Program-made: the position numbers and the translations under genes | Source: Pelagicoccus enzymogenes | GTDB lineage: Bacteria > Verrucomicrobiota > Verrucomicrobiia > Opitutales > Opitutaceae | Direction of reading: 5' to 3' | Length of the DNA stretch: 64,000 nt | Assembly (NCBI RefSeq): GCF_014803405.1 | Contig: NZ_JACYFG010000036.1 | Span: 1-64,000 of the forward strand | The notes under the pieces: model-generated | The model's input: only the letters and a program-made list of their open reading frames with translations | What the model was told of the DNA's origin: nothing | The model's database searches: none | Part shown: positions 17,257 to 26,585 of the stretch, in pieces | How the letters are laid out: each line of letters begins with the position of its first letter | How positions within the stretch are numbered: the stretch's first letter is position 1

Positions 17257-18561
17257 CTAAGCCTCTGAAACCTTAGCCTGGTCGACCAAGAATTCAAGAG
17301 TCTTATCGTATAAGAGCGACGACTGAATGCGACGAACTTGCTCTTGGTCCTTGCGCAAGTCCTTCACGATGGCGTCCGGCTTCTGGCCGGACTGGTAAGC
17401 GCGTTGCATGATGAAGCGGCTCATGTCCTCGTCCGTAACCTGGATTTCTTCCTTGTTGGCGATCTGAGTGAGGATGAGTTGGAGCTTAACCGCCTCTGCC
17501 GCAGCAGCGCGTGACTCGGCGTGGATCTGCTCCTTGTTTTCTTCGAGCTTTTCTTGAGGAACGCCTTGGCGAACGTTGTTTTGCACCACTTGGCGCATCG
17601 CCATCTCCGTCTCGTAGTCGACGAGGCTTTCCGGGAGTGGAATCTCTACCTTGGCCGCAATTGCTTCGGTCACTTGACGGCGAATGTCGGCGCGACGCTC
17701 CTGGGACTTGCGACCCTTCACCATTTCGGTAACGCGTTCCTTGAACTCCTCGACGCTTTCCACGCCTTGGGCCTTGCAAAATTCTTCGTCCAAGGCAGGC
17801 AGCTTGCGCTCGCGAACCTCTTGTACTTCCACGGAGTAAACCGCTTTCTTGCCCTGCAGCGGCTCAACGTTGAAGTCCTCAGGAAACTCGACTTCGATTT
17901 CCTTCTTGTCGCCCTTCTTGAGGCCTTCCAAACCGTCGCCAAGCCCCGGAATCAGGCCGTGCTCGGAACCGATTTCCTCCCACGTTTGCGGCATCTTGGC
18001 ATAAACCGGCTTCTCAGGAGCAATCTCGCTGATCGGCGTTCCGTCGATGGTGCCCTCGTGGGAGAACTTGACGTAGTCGCCCTTGGCTGCTTCGCGCTCC
18101 ACCGGAGCGAACTCCGCCCGCTCGGCGCGGATGCGGTCGATGGCTTCTTCCACGTCCGCATCGGAAACTTCCTCGGACTTGCCGGTTACGGGCAGTTCCT
18201 TGTAGTCTGAAATCTCGAATTCCGGACGAACGTCGACCGTGAACTTGAGCTCGGCGTCTTGGTCGGTGGCGATCTCGACGTCGGCAAGGTCAACGACGTT
18301 GATGAGGTTGAGCTTCGATTCCTTGGTACCGTCTTGGTAAGCCTTGGAAACAACGCGCTGGCGGAGCTCGTCCTTGATCTGCTTGCCAAAACGCTGGCGG
18401 ATCATGTTGACCGGAGCCTTGCCTGGACGGAAACCAGGGATTTTCGCCTGCTTGGAGAACTGCTTGAGCAGCTCGGCCTCTTCGGCAGCGATCTCGCTCG
18501 CTTCGAAAGAAACAGCGAGGGTTTTACGGGTATCGGTGACGTCTTGTATGTCGATTTTCAC
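17257..18561 (-). CDS. tig: Trigger factor
   Basis: This ribosome-associated chaperone and prolyl isomerase has 434 residues. The N-terminal ribosome-binding domain includes the GFRPGKAP signature at about residues 43-50. The FKBP-like isomerase domain follows (about 150-240, KGDYVKFSHEGTIDG), and the C-terminal helical arms are rich in charged residues. It is the first gene of the tig-clpP-clpX group, and a gap of about 60 bp separates it from clpP. Divergent tsaB starts about 200 bp upstream. Confidence 0.96.
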   Translation of the reverse strand: MKIDIQDVTDTRKTLAVSFEASEIAAEEAELLKQFSKQAKIPGFRPGKAPVNMIRQRFGKQIKDELRQRVVSKAYQDGTKESKLNLINVVDLADVEIATDQDAELKFTVDVRPEFEISDYKELPVTGKSEEVSDADVEEAIDRIRAERAEFAPVEREAAKGDYVKFSHEGTIDGTPISEIAPEKPVYAKMPQTWEEIGSEHGLIPGLGDGLEGLKKGDKKEIEVEFPEDFNVEPLQGKKAVYSVEVQEVRERKLPALDEEFCKAQGVESVEEFKERVTEMVKGRKSQERRADIRRQVTEAIAAKVEIPLPESLVDYETEMAMRQVVQNNVRQGVPQEKLEENKEQIHAESRAAAAEAVKLQLILTQIANKEEIQVTDEDMSRFIMQRAYQSGQKPDAIVKDLRKDQEQVRRIQSSLLYDKTLEFLVDQAKVSEA

Positions 18562-18767
18562 AGCGTGTTGCGGGTGTCCAGTTTTCAGTTAGCCGGAGAA
18601 AATCGCGCAAACTAGAAGACATTTTTCCAGTCGGTCAATGGAATTAGGCACAGGTCCCAGCAAAAGCCGGAGCAGGAGCCTACCGTTCCAATTAGCAGAG
18701 GGAGGTCGCTTTCGCTAATTCGCGCTTGTGCGGCGCCCAATTCGCTGCTGACTCTGCTTGCTCCAAA

Positions 18768-19439
18768 ATGTCTGACTACTCACCGGAATACCCGCTCCTT
18801 ATCCTCGATACCTCGTCGCGCAAGACCTGGGTGGGGCTCAAGCTATGCCCCGATACACTCCTTTCGAAATCCGAAGAGCAAGACCCCAGCAAAACCCTCT
18901 TCAAACTGGTAGAGGCCGTTCTGGACGGAGCGGGCAAAACGCTGGCAGACCTCGCATCCATCGCCTACTGCGCCGGTCCCGGCTCCATGCTGGGAGCGCG
19001 TACCGCGTCCATGGCAATTCGCTCTTGGCAGGGCATAGGAATCAAAGCCGCCCAAACCGTCTTCTATTATACTAGCCTGCACGCCGGGTCTCGCATCGCC
19101 TTCCAAAGCTTGGGCGGCAACGGAATCGTCGTCACCGACGCGCGGCGATTCTCTTGGAACGCTCTCCCCTTTCCCTGCTCTCCGGCCACCGCGCTAAGTC
19201 TGCTGACAAACGAAGAGCTAGAGAATCGAGAGGGGGTCATCGCAAGCTTCGCCGAGTTTCCCAGCTGGACCAAAACCAAAGCCGAACTTACCGAGCTTTC
19301 CTACGACCCTGGCCCCTTATTCGAAGGCCAAGCGTTCATGCCGCTCCTCATCCCAACCGAGAATGCCAGCCCTCTCACTATCCGTTCCAACGACTACAAG
19401 AAATGGGATGCCCGCATCCACTCCGCTCCAGCTGACTGA
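18768..19439 (+). CDS. tsaB: TsaB-like tRNA threonylcarbamoyladenosine biosynthesis protein
   Basis: This ASKHA-fold partner of TsaD takes part in making t6A37 in ANN-decoding tRNAs. LILDTSSRKTWVGL at the N-terminus and AYCAGPGSMLGARTASMAIRSW (conserved PGSxxGxR) are family features. I chose the ATG at 18768 (MSDYSPEYP) over an earlier in-frame ATG at 18726, since conserved sequence begins right after it. The protein (223 residues) is divergent in its C-terminal half. Its stop overlaps the alr start by one base (TGATG), implying translational coupling. Confidence 0.8.
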   Translation: MSDYSPEYPLLILDTSSRKTWVGLKLCPDTLLSKSEEQDPSKTLFKLVEAVLDGAGKTLADLASIAYCAGPGSMLGARTASMAIRSWQGIGIKAAQTVFYYTSLHAGSRIAFQSLGGNGIVVTDARRFSWNALPFPCSPATALSLLTNEELENREGVIASFAEFPSWTKTKAELTELSYDPGPLFEGQAFMPLLIPTENASPLTIRSNDYKKWDARIHSAPAD

Positions 19440-20596
19440 TGACCGGTATCGACCAGTTCCCACGGCGCTGCTGGGCCGAGATCGACTTGGCCGCTCTCGA
19501 GCGCAACCTTATCGCGATCAAGGCAGCGCTGCCTCCTCACATTCGCTACATCGCCGTAGTTAAAGCGGACGCTTACGGCCACGGCATGAACCAAACCGTT
19601 GCCCGCCTCATGCAAGCGGGAATCGACATGTACGGCGTTGCCAATGTGGCCGAGGCCGCGACCATCAGAGAAATCGGCGGCTCGGGCTGGTCCATCCTCG
19701 TACTCGGAGCCACTCTGCAAGATGAAGCTCCGTTCCTTTTCGAATACGACCTGACCCCCACCCTTTCCACGGTCGAGGAAGTGGCCTTTCTCGATCGCAT
19801 GGCAGCCGAACGCGGGGCAACCTTGAAGGTTCACCTCAAGATCGACACCGGCATGGGGCGGCTGGGCATCTGGCACGAGAACGCAAATACCCTTTTCGAG
19901 GCCCTCAAAGCAGCTTCCCACCTCCAGCTCGACGGCATCTACACTCACTTCGCCCACGCCGAGACGGATGTGGAATTCACCGAACGCCAAAGGCGACGTT
20001 TCATGACCGCCATCGCCGCGGTCGACTGGATACAGCCCGAGAAGCTGCTCATCCACGCAGACAACAGCGCCGGCCTCACGAGCTTCTCGCGGGAGAGCGC
20101 CTACAACGCGGTGCGCATCGGCCTGCTGCAATTCGGCATCACCCCCTACGCCCAATCCCTTTTCGCCAAGGTACCCACCACTCCCATCTTCAGCTTCAAA
20201 ACGCGTATCGCGATCGTGAAAGACCTTCCAGCCGGCACCGAGATCAGCTACGGGCGCACCTGCCGCCTCAAGCGCCCCAGCAAAATCGCGATTCTCTGCG
20301 CCGGCTATGGCGACGGCATCCCTCGCGCCCTCAGCAACAAAGGCTTCGCCCTCATCCAAGGCCAACGCTGCCCCTACCTCGGCAGAGTCACAATGGACCA
20401 AACCATCATCGACGTAACCGACCTCGACCCGTTGCCCAGAGCAGGAGACGAAGTCTGCCTCATCGGCACCCAAAACGACGGCGAAATAAAGATCGAGCAG
20501 TTCGCCCGCTGGGCAGGGACGATTTCTTGGGAAATCCTTTGCTCCATCACCAAACGCGTGCCTCGCATCTACAAAACGTCCATTGCGACCGGCTAA
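19439..20596 (+). CDS. alr: Alanine racemase
   Basis: This PLP enzyme makes D-alanine for peptidoglycan. The PLP lysine is K42 in VVKADAYGHG. The barrel motif HLKIDTGMGRLGI, the tyrosine-bearing ISYGRTC segment and the substrate-site region GRVTMDQTIIDVTD are all present. At 385 residues it has a normal length. It is co-transcribed with tsaB. The N-terminal CWAEIDLAALERNL confirms the start. It acts in the cytoplasm. Confidence 0.96.
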   Translation: MTGIDQFPRRCWAEIDLAALERNLIAIKAALPPHIRYIAVVKADAYGHGMNQTVARLMQAGIDMYGVANVAEAATIREIGGSGWSILVLGATLQDEAPFLFEYDLTPTLSTVEEVAFLDRMAAERGATLKVHLKIDTGMGRLGIWHENANTLFEALKAASHLQLDGIYTHFAHAETDVEFTERQRRRFMTAIAAVDWIQPEKLLIHADNSAGLTSFSRESAYNAVRIGLLQFGITPYAQSLFAKVPTTPIFSFKTRIAIVKDLPAGTEISYGRTCRLKRPSKIAILCAGYGDGIPRALSNKGFALIQGQRCPYLGRVTMDQTIIDVTDLDPLPRAGDEVCLIGTQNDGEIKIEQFARWAGTISWEILCSITKRVPRIYKTSIATG

Positions 20597-20763
20597 GCCG
20601 GAAAACAAAAAAAGCAAGCGGGACCCAGCCTAGCAATTCCTGCAATCCATCGTCCCCCTCGTTTTCGAGGTTTCGTAAACGATTGCACTTCAGCGGATTG
20701 TGACAGCGTAAAAAAAAGGTGGAACTAACTACGCGCTTTCTGAATCCATCGATTTGGGTTGTC

Positions 20764-20820
20764 CGTAAATGCAGCTGTCTTACTAAAGTAAGAAAATGGT
20801 TGATCTCTCAACCATTTACG
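20764..20820 (+). promoter_or_regulatory. Structured element upstream of the PDZ-protein gene
   Basis: CGTAAATG (20764-20771) can pair with CATTTACG (20813-20820). Inside lie CTTAC-TAAA-GTAAG and AATGGTTGA-TCTC-TCAACCATT. The last hairpin shares its ATT bases with the outer stem, so alternative pairings compete. It ends about 50 bases before the start codon at 20873. Its function is unknown; it could be a leader switch, a protein-binding site or part of a small RNA. Confidence 0.5.
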
Positions 20821-20872
20821 TATTTCTACCAAACACATAGCACACGAGACCCAATCACAACATACTACAATC

Positions 20873-21370
20873 ATGCTACGCTCTTCCTTCCAGAAGATAA
20901 TCCTTACTGCCATCGCCGCCGCAATGCCACTGCTCGCCGGGGCAAAGCCCTCGAAAAACGCCGATGAGAGTTCCTTGGTGCTGTACAGCGGAAACAAGCA
21001 ACTCAACCAGGCGATACAGGAAATAATCGCGACTCGACCTCCGGTCGACGACTTCGGCGTAGTGCTCGCCAACATCCACGACTTCCCCCAGGAACTCGTT
21101 CGTTCCGCCAAGTCGGAGCTGAAGTTTTCCGATCGCTTGCAGGTCATAAGCATCGAGAAGGACTCGCTCGCAGACCAACTCGGCCTGAAGCCTGGAGACC
21201 AGTTACTCCAGATTAACAGTTTCTATGTTTCCCGCGGGCAAGCCGCCCTCCAACAATTCGTGGAACGCGTAGAGCCGGCAGTCGAATGGGACGGCGAAAT
21301 CAACACCACCATCATTCGCAACGGCTTCGGCCAAAACCACTCGACCGCTTCGTTCCGCAACAACGGCTAG
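20873..21370 (+). CDS. Small secreted or anchored PDZ-domain protein
   Basis: The 165-residue protein starts with a signal peptide (residues 1-24, MLRSSFQKIILTAIAAAMPLLAGA). After a ~65-residue segment of unknown kind comes a PDZ-like domain (about 95-155): VISIEKDSLADQLGLKPGDQLLQIN carries the usual A-x-x-x-G-L-x-x-G-D pattern. There is no protease domain, so it probably acts as a periplasmic binding or scaffold module. The specific role is not recognisable. It stands alone, with a structured upstream region and a terminator behind it. Confidence 0.7.
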   Translation: MLRSSFQKIILTAIAAAMPLLAGAKPSKNADESSLVLYSGNKQLNQAIQEIIATRPPVDDFGVVLANIHDFPQELVRSAKSELKFSDRLQVISIEKDSLADQLGLKPGDQLLQINSFYVSRGQAALQQFVERVEPAVEWDGEINTTIIRNGFGQNHSTASFRNNG

Positions 21371-21397
21371 GCCGTTGACCCGCTTTTTCTCTTGAGA

Positions 21398-21425
21398 ACG
21401 CCTCCCATCAACGGGAGGCGTTTTT
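21398..21425 (+). terminator. Rho-independent terminator after the PDZ-protein gene
   Basis: The stem ACGCCTCCC/GGGAGGCGT with a 6-base loop runs into TTTTT. Confidence 0.9.
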
Positions 21426-21503
21426 CGTTTCCCGCTCCCAATCGTGCCGCATCCCAAATTCAGCTGTTTACAGACGGCCACCTTAAGCTAGCGTCGTGCG
21501 AGC

Positions 21504-22004
21504 ATGCCTGACACTCCCGACGAAATCGTATTCATATGTACCGCGAACACCTGCCGCAGTCCGATGGCTGCCGCCTTGTTCCGCCATGCCCTCGCCGCGC
21601 AAGACCGCCCTTTGCGCTCGCTGAAAGTGTCGTCAGCGGGCGTATCCGCCTTTCCGGGACAAGCCGCGAGCTCCAATTCCGTCGAAGCCCTCAAAAAAGT
21701 CGGGATCGACCTGAAAGACCACCGCAGCCAAGGCCTCAGCCAAGAGCTCGTGGACAACGCGCTCGCATTTTTTTGCATGACCGATTCCCACTTGGCCATG
21801 CTCAACTACCAAATCGATCCGCCTCCAGCCAATGCCTTCCTCATGCGGCAATTCATGGGAGATGGGGTCGACGACCAGATACCGGACCCCTTTGGCGGGA
21901 ACCTCCACCTGTACGAGTCTTGTCGCGACAGCATGGTAGAAGCGATCCCGTCGCTCATAGAAGTCGTGCAAAAACTGCACGCTACCGCAAAACAAGAGAA
22001 ATAA
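21504..22004 (+). CDS. Low-molecular-weight protein-tyrosine phosphatase family protein
   Basis: The 166-residue cytoplasmic protein has the C-x5-R phosphate loop near the N-terminus (FICTANTCRSPMAAALF) and the late general-acid Asp in QIPDPFGG, as in LMW phosphatases. It should remove phosphate from phosphotyrosine (or phosphoarginine) proteins. The related arsenate reductases share the fold, but the DP loop favours a phosphatase. It is about 40 bp from the DUF368 gene on the same strand. No tyrosine kinase is nearby. Confidence 0.88.
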   Translation: MPDTPDEIVFICTANTCRSPMAAALFRHALAAQDRPLRSLKVSSAGVSAFPGQAASSNSVEALKKVGIDLKDHRSQGLSQELVDNALAFFCMTDSHLAMLNYQIDPPPANAFLMRQFMGDGVDDQIPDPFGGNLHLYESCRDSMVEAIPSLIEVVQKLHATAKQEK

Positions 22005-22042
22005 GTCCGCTACGCGACATCCGCTCATAGGCCAATCTTGTC

Positions 22043-23005
22043 ATGGGATCTTACCTTATTCTTTTTCTCAAGGGCATCGCTATGGGTGCCGCCAACGTCA
22101 TCCCCGGCGTCAGCGGAGGCACCATCGCTTTCGTCACCGGCATCTACGAAGAATTCATAGATAGCCTCAAAGCCTTCGACCTGAAGGCGCTGCAGCTCGC
22201 GCAAAAGCTGCGCTTCAAAGAGCTCTTTGCTCACCTAAACCTCGCGTTTCTCATCCCCCTAGGACTGGGCGTTTTCATCAGCTTGATTTCCTTGGGCAAA
22301 GCGCTCGATTGGCTCTTCAACCATCAACCTGTCTTGGTCTGGAGCTTCTTCTTCGGACTCATCCTCGCATCGGTTTATTTCGTATCCAAAAATATACGAC
22401 AGCGAACACCTTCCGTCTACGTCACGTTCGCCATAGGAACGGTTGCCGCCTTGGCACTCGCCTTCCTAAAGCCCGCAGAAGAAAATCCAGCGTTCTACTA
22501 CATCGCGATCTGCGGAGTGGTCGCAGTCTGCAGTATGATTCTTCCCGGACTTTCCGGTTCTTTCGTGCTGATCCTCATGGGCAACTACCAGTTGATCATG
22601 CTCAAGGCCGTGCCCAATACCGCCGAGTCTCTCCTGAAATTCAACATCGAGGACGTCCTGAGCAACGTTGGCATCATCGCTCCCTTCGCTATCGGCGCCG
22701 CGGTGGGCTTCATACTCCTTTCAAGGGCCATCTCCTTTCTCCTGCATCACCACCACGACTCAACCCTCAGTACCTTAACCGGATTCATCCTAGGGTCGCT
22801 CGTAGTCATATGGCCCTGGAAAAACGAGGTCTACCTGACAGACGAATTTGGCGCGCTCGTCCTAAAGGATGGTGAATCGATTGTGCAAGGCTACCAATGG
22901 TTTCTCCCCTCGCTTGCGGATACCAACACCCTTCTGGGAATCGTCTCCATGGTCGCCGGAGTTATCGCCGTCGCCCTGCTGGAAAAAAGCGCCCGAAAGG
23001 CCTAG
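22043..23005 (+). CDS. DUF368 membrane protein, probable undecaprenyl-phosphate translocase (PopT type)
   Basis: This 320-residue integral membrane protein has about eight to nine hydrophobic helices. The N-terminal signature GAANVIPGVSGGTIAFVTGIYEEF and its partial repeat SMILPGLSGSFVLILMGNY define DUF368. Members of this family have been shown in some bacteria to flip undecaprenyl phosphate back to the cytoplasmic face for wall and polysaccharide synthesis. The role here is inferred from the family. It follows the LMW phosphatase and is separated from the next gene by only six bases. Confidence 0.88.
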   Translation: MGSYLILFLKGIAMGAANVIPGVSGGTIAFVTGIYEEFIDSLKAFDLKALQLAQKLRFKELFAHLNLAFLIPLGLGVFISLISLGKALDWLFNHQPVLVWSFFFGLILASVYFVSKNIRQRTPSVYVTFAIGTVAALALAFLKPAEENPAFYYIAICGVVAVCSMILPGLSGSFVLILMGNYQLIMLKAVPNTAESLLKFNIEDVLSNVGIIAPFAIGAAVGFILLSRAISFLLHHHHDSTLSTLTGFILGSLVVIWPWKNEVYLTDEFGALVLKDGESIVQGYQWFLPSLADTNTLLGIVSMVAGVIAVALLEKSARKA

Positions 23006-23011
23006 TTCGAA

Positions 23012-24763
23012 ATGGGCAGGAAGTCAGCCATAGGATCGGCAATTCTCGTCGGGCTCCTGGCGGCGTGCTACTTTCTGTACTCCTACATCGTCGGCTTTGA
23101 AAAGGAGTCGCTCGCCCGCAAGCTTCCCTCCGACAGCTACGCTAGCTTGTCCGTACGCCACCTACGCAAGCTAGGGCTCGCCTTCGCCACAGACGACCAG
23201 CTCCAATCCTCCGTACAAGTCATACAAGCGATCGGCAAGATCCTGGAAAAGTCGATCCCTTCCTTCGACCTTCCAGGCGAGGATCCTGAAATCGACGAGG
23301 CGCTGCTGCTTGAGCTGGGCAAACACTTCAAAACGCAGCTTACCCTCGCCGCCTTGCCGGGAGAAAGCTACAGCCCAATCGGCTACGCGCTTCTCAGCGA
23401 CTTCTACGGATTGGAGAGCGACTTCAAAAGCACGCTCGAAGAAATAACCCGGCAAGCATCCACCTCATCCGGCATCGAGCTAAGATGGATATCGGACCAG
23501 TGGCACGAGATTCCCATCCAACGGCTCAACTCCTCGCTTTCCCAAATCGATCCCGACCTTCCTGACCTCGACCTTTGCTGGGCGGTTTTCCAGGATACCC
23601 TCTACTTTTGCAGCCAAAAAGAAACCCTCGAGAAACTCCTGCTCCACGCCAAGGAAGCAGGAAACGAAAGCCTCGAGGATGCGATGGCGAAACATGACAT
23701 TCACTTCCACCTTCAAGGCTCACCAGACCTGACCCTTTTTATCAACGCCCACCCCTCTTTGCGCCGATTGGCCGATAGTGCGCAAAGCGACCTGATTCAA
23801 GCAGGCGGCATGGCTGCCGGTTTTTCACCCCATACGTTCATTGAAGCGCTCCAGCTCAACGAGCTGGATTCGTTTGCCATCGCGATGACCTTCACGGGAG
23901 AAAGACATTCGTATTCAGGTTTTACATACAACCCCCCAATACCTATCCTCGAATCGCTCCACCCCTTGGAGAGCCAGCGCCTCCCCCCGCCGCAAAAGAC
24001 TCCTATCTATGCCTACGAAGCAGCCGGACTGGACGCCGGCAAGGCTCTCCTACACCTAAAGGAGGCCTTTCTCAAGGCGGCCCCCGTCGCAACGTTCCCC
24101 TACATTGGCTTGCGATCCAAAATCAAGTTCGACACGGGAATCGACCTTGAATCTTCAATCGGAAACGCCTTCGAACCGGAAGCCGTTTTCCTTCAAACTA
24201 TCGACTTCGGAACCGGCAGAAACCTGTACGGAGATGTCCAAGAGCAAGTCGTGCTCGACTACGCATACAGATTCTCCCTCAAACATGGCCAGACCCTCAC
24301 TAAGCTAATCGACAGTCAACTACCCAAGCTACAACAATTCATCGCTCTAGACTTCTATCGCGAAGATGGAATTCTCTACCTTAATGGAGATTCCGATTAC
24401 ACGCTAACAAGCGATCGCTTCGCACTGTATTACGAAAACGAATACATTATCTTTGGTCGCGGCACCCTAAAGAGCTTTCACTATTTGCTGAATTCGAGCA
24501 TGCCTTCGAAGATCGAAACGCTTGCCCCCAAGCAAAATCCAGATGTCGTCGTCGGACATGGCGGGCTTAGCGCACAGAACCTGCCGGCTAGCCTTTTCCA
24601 ATTGAGCGCCGTGCTCTACCAACAGGTCAACAACACGCCAAACATACCCACGGCTTTCATGGATTTCGACTGGGCAAGCCTCACCGCCTTGGAGCAACGA
24701 AGAGCGTCGAGCACCTACCATCTCGATGGCCACCTCTTCCGCGTTTCCCAGCAGCTTGACTAG
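23012..24763 (+). CDS. Membrane-anchored protein of unknown function
   Basis: The 583-residue protein has one N-terminal hydrophobic helix (about residues 7-27, GSAILVGLLAACYFLYSYIVG) and then a long hydrophilic, mostly mixed alpha/beta ectodomain rich in Leu, Ser and Asp. Short stretches such as LCWAVFQDTLYFCSQKETLEKLL are reminiscent of DUF3352-like proteins, but that match is weak and from memory. No catalytic motif is seen. It probably faces the periplasm. It follows the DUF368 gene by six bases, so it is likely co-expressed with it, which hints at a cell-envelope role. Confidence 0.7.
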   Translation: MGRKSAIGSAILVGLLAACYFLYSYIVGFEKESLARKLPSDSYASLSVRHLRKLGLAFATDDQLQSSVQVIQAIGKILEKSIPSFDLPGEDPEIDEALLLELGKHFKTQLTLAALPGESYSPIGYALLSDFYGLESDFKSTLEEITRQASTSSGIELRWISDQWHEIPIQRLNSSLSQIDPDLPDLDLCWAVFQDTLYFCSQKETLEKLLLHAKEAGNESLEDAMAKHDIHFHLQGSPDLTLFINAHPSLRRLADSAQSDLIQAGGMAAGFSPHTFIEALQLNELDSFAIAMTFTGERHSYSGFTYNPPIPILESLHPLESQRLPPPQKTPIYAYEAAGLDAGKALLHLKEAFLKAAPVATFPYIGLRSKIKFDTGIDLESSIGNAFEPEAVFLQTIDFGTGRNLYGDVQEQVVLDYAYRFSLKHGQTLTKLIDSQLPKLQQFIALDFYREDGILYLNGDSDYTLTSDRFALYYENEYIIFGRGTLKSFHYLLNSSMPSKIETLAPKQNPDVVVGHGGLSAQNLPASLFQLSAVLYQQVNNTPNIPTAFMDFDWASLTALEQRRASSTYHLDGHLFRVSQQLD

Positions 24764-24772
24764 CCCCTCAAG

Positions 24773-25576
24773 CTATTTCCCGAGAAAGAAGCGGCGATAG
24801 TTTTCTTCAACCTGCCCTTCCAACTCGTCCAATGGCATATCGAAGAGGCGCGCCACAAAACGATAGACCGCTACGATGTTGGCTGGATGATTAAGAGAAT
24901 CGTCGCTCGAACACCGATACAAATGCTCCGAATCCGGACCTCGCATATCCGGCGCATCCGTCTCGATAAGAAGCCTCTGTAAAGGAATTTCCCGCAAGGC
25001 CATCCGCTGCTTCTCCTTGCGCTCGAGCTCGAAGTACCCGGAGATGGAAAAGTAAGCGCCCAACTCCGCAAACGGCTTTACCATTTCCACGGATCCGCCG
25101 TAGGAGTGCAGCAAAAAACCTCGCGCCGGCAGACTCGCATCCCTCAACAGTTCCTGCATTCTTCCCCAAGCTTGTAAGCAATGTATGGATACAGGAAGGT
25201 CACGCTCTACAGCCTGCCCCAGTTGCCATAAAAACGCAGGTTCCTGCTTGGCAAGATCATGTCCCTGGATCCATCGATCCAGTCCGATCTCTCCGACGCT
25301 TGCCTCCGGATAGAAGTCCCAAAGCTGCGAGAGCAACAGCTTCCAGTGCGTCACCACGCTGCTTACCTTCCAAGGATGTAGGCCAAAAGAAGGTTTTACC
25401 ACGGGATTGGCGCGGGCCAGCTCTGCCACTTCATCCCAATCCTGCGGACTCGTGCCATTAACAACTACCTCCGCAACGCCAAGTTCCTCGTAAAGGGCAG
25501 GAAGCCCTTCGATCTCTCCGGCGATCCGCTCGTCCTGCAAATGGCAATGCGCGTCGTAAAAGGCCATCGGATTCAA
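24773..25576 (-). CDS. tatD: TatD-family metal-dependent hydrolase
   Basis: The 267-residue TIM-barrel hydrolase has metal ligands in YDAHCHLQD (HxH), GLHPWK, VGEIGLDRW, SIHCLQAWG and LIETDAPDMRG, the full TatD set. TatD proteins act as metal-dependent DNases and possibly in other phosphoester hydrolysis. The true start may be ATG 25576 or the next Met two codons on (MAFYDAH). It is convergent with the large anchored-protein gene and lies about 30 bp downstream of the SRPBCC gene, in the same direction. Confidence 0.88.
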   Translation of the reverse strand: MNPMAFYDAHCHLQDERIAGEIEGLPALYEELGVAEVVVNGTSPQDWDEVAELARANPVVKPSFGLHPWKVSSVVTHWKLLLSQLWDFYPEASVGEIGLDRWIQGHDLAKQEPAFLWQLGQAVERDLPVSIHCLQAWGRMQELLRDASLPARGFLLHSYGGSVEMVKPFAELGAYFSISGYFELERKEKQRMALREIPLQRLLIETDAPDMRGPDSEHLYRCSSDDSLNHPANIVAVYRFVARLFDMPLDELEGQVEENYRRFFLGK

Positions 25577-25609
25577 TAAAATCCAATTTTGCCCAATACG
25601 CGAGCAATC

Positions 25610-26029
25610 CTAGAGATCTGCCAGAAATTCTTCGAGACCGTTCAGGCCTTCTTCGAAAAAGGCTTCCATCTGCTCGTCCTCGTCTTCCGGAGCATTGGTC
25701 ATCAAACGGCCTTGCCAGGAAACGCGACTCCCCCCCTCGCAAGCCTCCACGCTAATCTTGGAACGGTAGCGAAAATCGGACCAAAGCCCCTGAACCACTT
25801 GGAAATGGAACTCGTCCTGATCCTTGTCTTCCCAGTACTTCTCGATCAGCTCCGATTCGCCGCCGGCTATTTCCGAACGGCGGAATTGCAGGCCTTGCTC
25901 TTCGAAGATCGACACCTTCTCGATCCATGGATGCCAGTTCACGATCATCGCCGGCGCCGAAATAAAACGAAGCACCGTCTCCTTCTCGTAAGGAAACTCA
26001 CGTTCGACCGATGCACCTAGAATTTTCAT
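25610..26029 (-). CDS. SRPBCC (START-like) family protein
   Basis: The 139-residue protein opens with MKILGASVEREFPYEKETVLRFI, the usual first strand and helix of polyketide-cyclase/START folds, and ends in a long C-terminal helix (EDEQMEAFFEEGLNGLEEFLADL is its outline). Such proteins bind hydrophobic ligands in a cavity; the ligand is unknown here. I chose the ATG at 26027-26029 because the upstream in-frame extension to 26146 has no fold-like sequence. It lies between exbD and tatD on the same strand. Confidence 0.75.
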   Translation of the reverse strand: MKILGASVEREFPYEKETVLRFISAPAMIVNWHPWIEKVSIFEEQGLQFRRSEIAGGESELIEKYWEDKDQDEFHFQVVQGLWSDFRYRSKISVEACEGGSRVSWQGRLMTNAPEDEDEQMEAFFEEGLNGLEEFLADL

Positions 26030-26186
26030 TTTATGTGGGATTTTATGGCTGGATACGCCGAGGGGATCCTCCAAATGAGAGGCTCCTAAGTCCTTATCGG
26101 CAGATTCACGCCGCTCCTTCACCCTGCTTGCGAAAATAATTCGCAAAGCACGGTAGCTCCACCTAGCCGCGGAATAGAAGACGGAC

Positions 26187-26585
26187 CTAGCGGGATTGCA
26201 GGCGAATTTTGCTCAAGCCATTGAGGCGGCAGGCGTCCATGACGTCCGTGACCGTTTCCAAAGGGGTCAACTTATGCGCCCGAATCAGCACTGGAATGTC
26301 GTTGCTCAGGTCGGAAAGCTGGGAAATCACCGCTTTCAACTCCTCCACATCGACCGGCTGGGTTTCCAGGTAGATCACCCCTTCCTCGTCGATACTGATT
26401 TGAATCTTGTCCGGGAATTCGTTTTTGCCCGCCGATTCGATGCTCGGCAGCGTCAAGTTCAAGGTCGTCATCTCCTTGAATTGCATGCTGACCAAAAAGA
26501 AGAAGATCAGGATGGTCAGCACGTCCATCAAGGGCACCACGTTGATCGTGGGCTTGGGGCGCTTTCGTGTCAGCAGGCTGCTCAT
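26187..26585 (-). CDS. exbD: ExbD/TolR-family biopolymer transport protein
   Basis: The 132-residue protein has a short cytoplasmic N-terminus, one membrane helix with the proton-carrying Asp (PLMDVLTILIFFFLVSMQF, about residues 17-36) and a periplasmic domain. With ExbB it forms a proton-driven motor that energises TonB-dependent uptake or Tol functions. The start at 26585 overlaps the exbB stop (TGATG), which rules out the longer frame to 26678. No tonB gene is adjacent. Confidence 0.9.
   Translation of the reverse strand: MSSLLTRKRPKPTINVVPLMDVLTILIFFFLVSMQFKEMTTLNLTLPSIESAGKNEFPDKIQISIDEEGVIYLETQPVDVEELKAVISQLSDLSNDIPVLIRAHKLTPLETVTDVMDACRLNGLSKIRLQSR

Noticed and set aside
19394-20617. 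407-codon minus-strand frame across alr
   Set aside because: It is the antisense shadow of an obvious alanine racemase gene.
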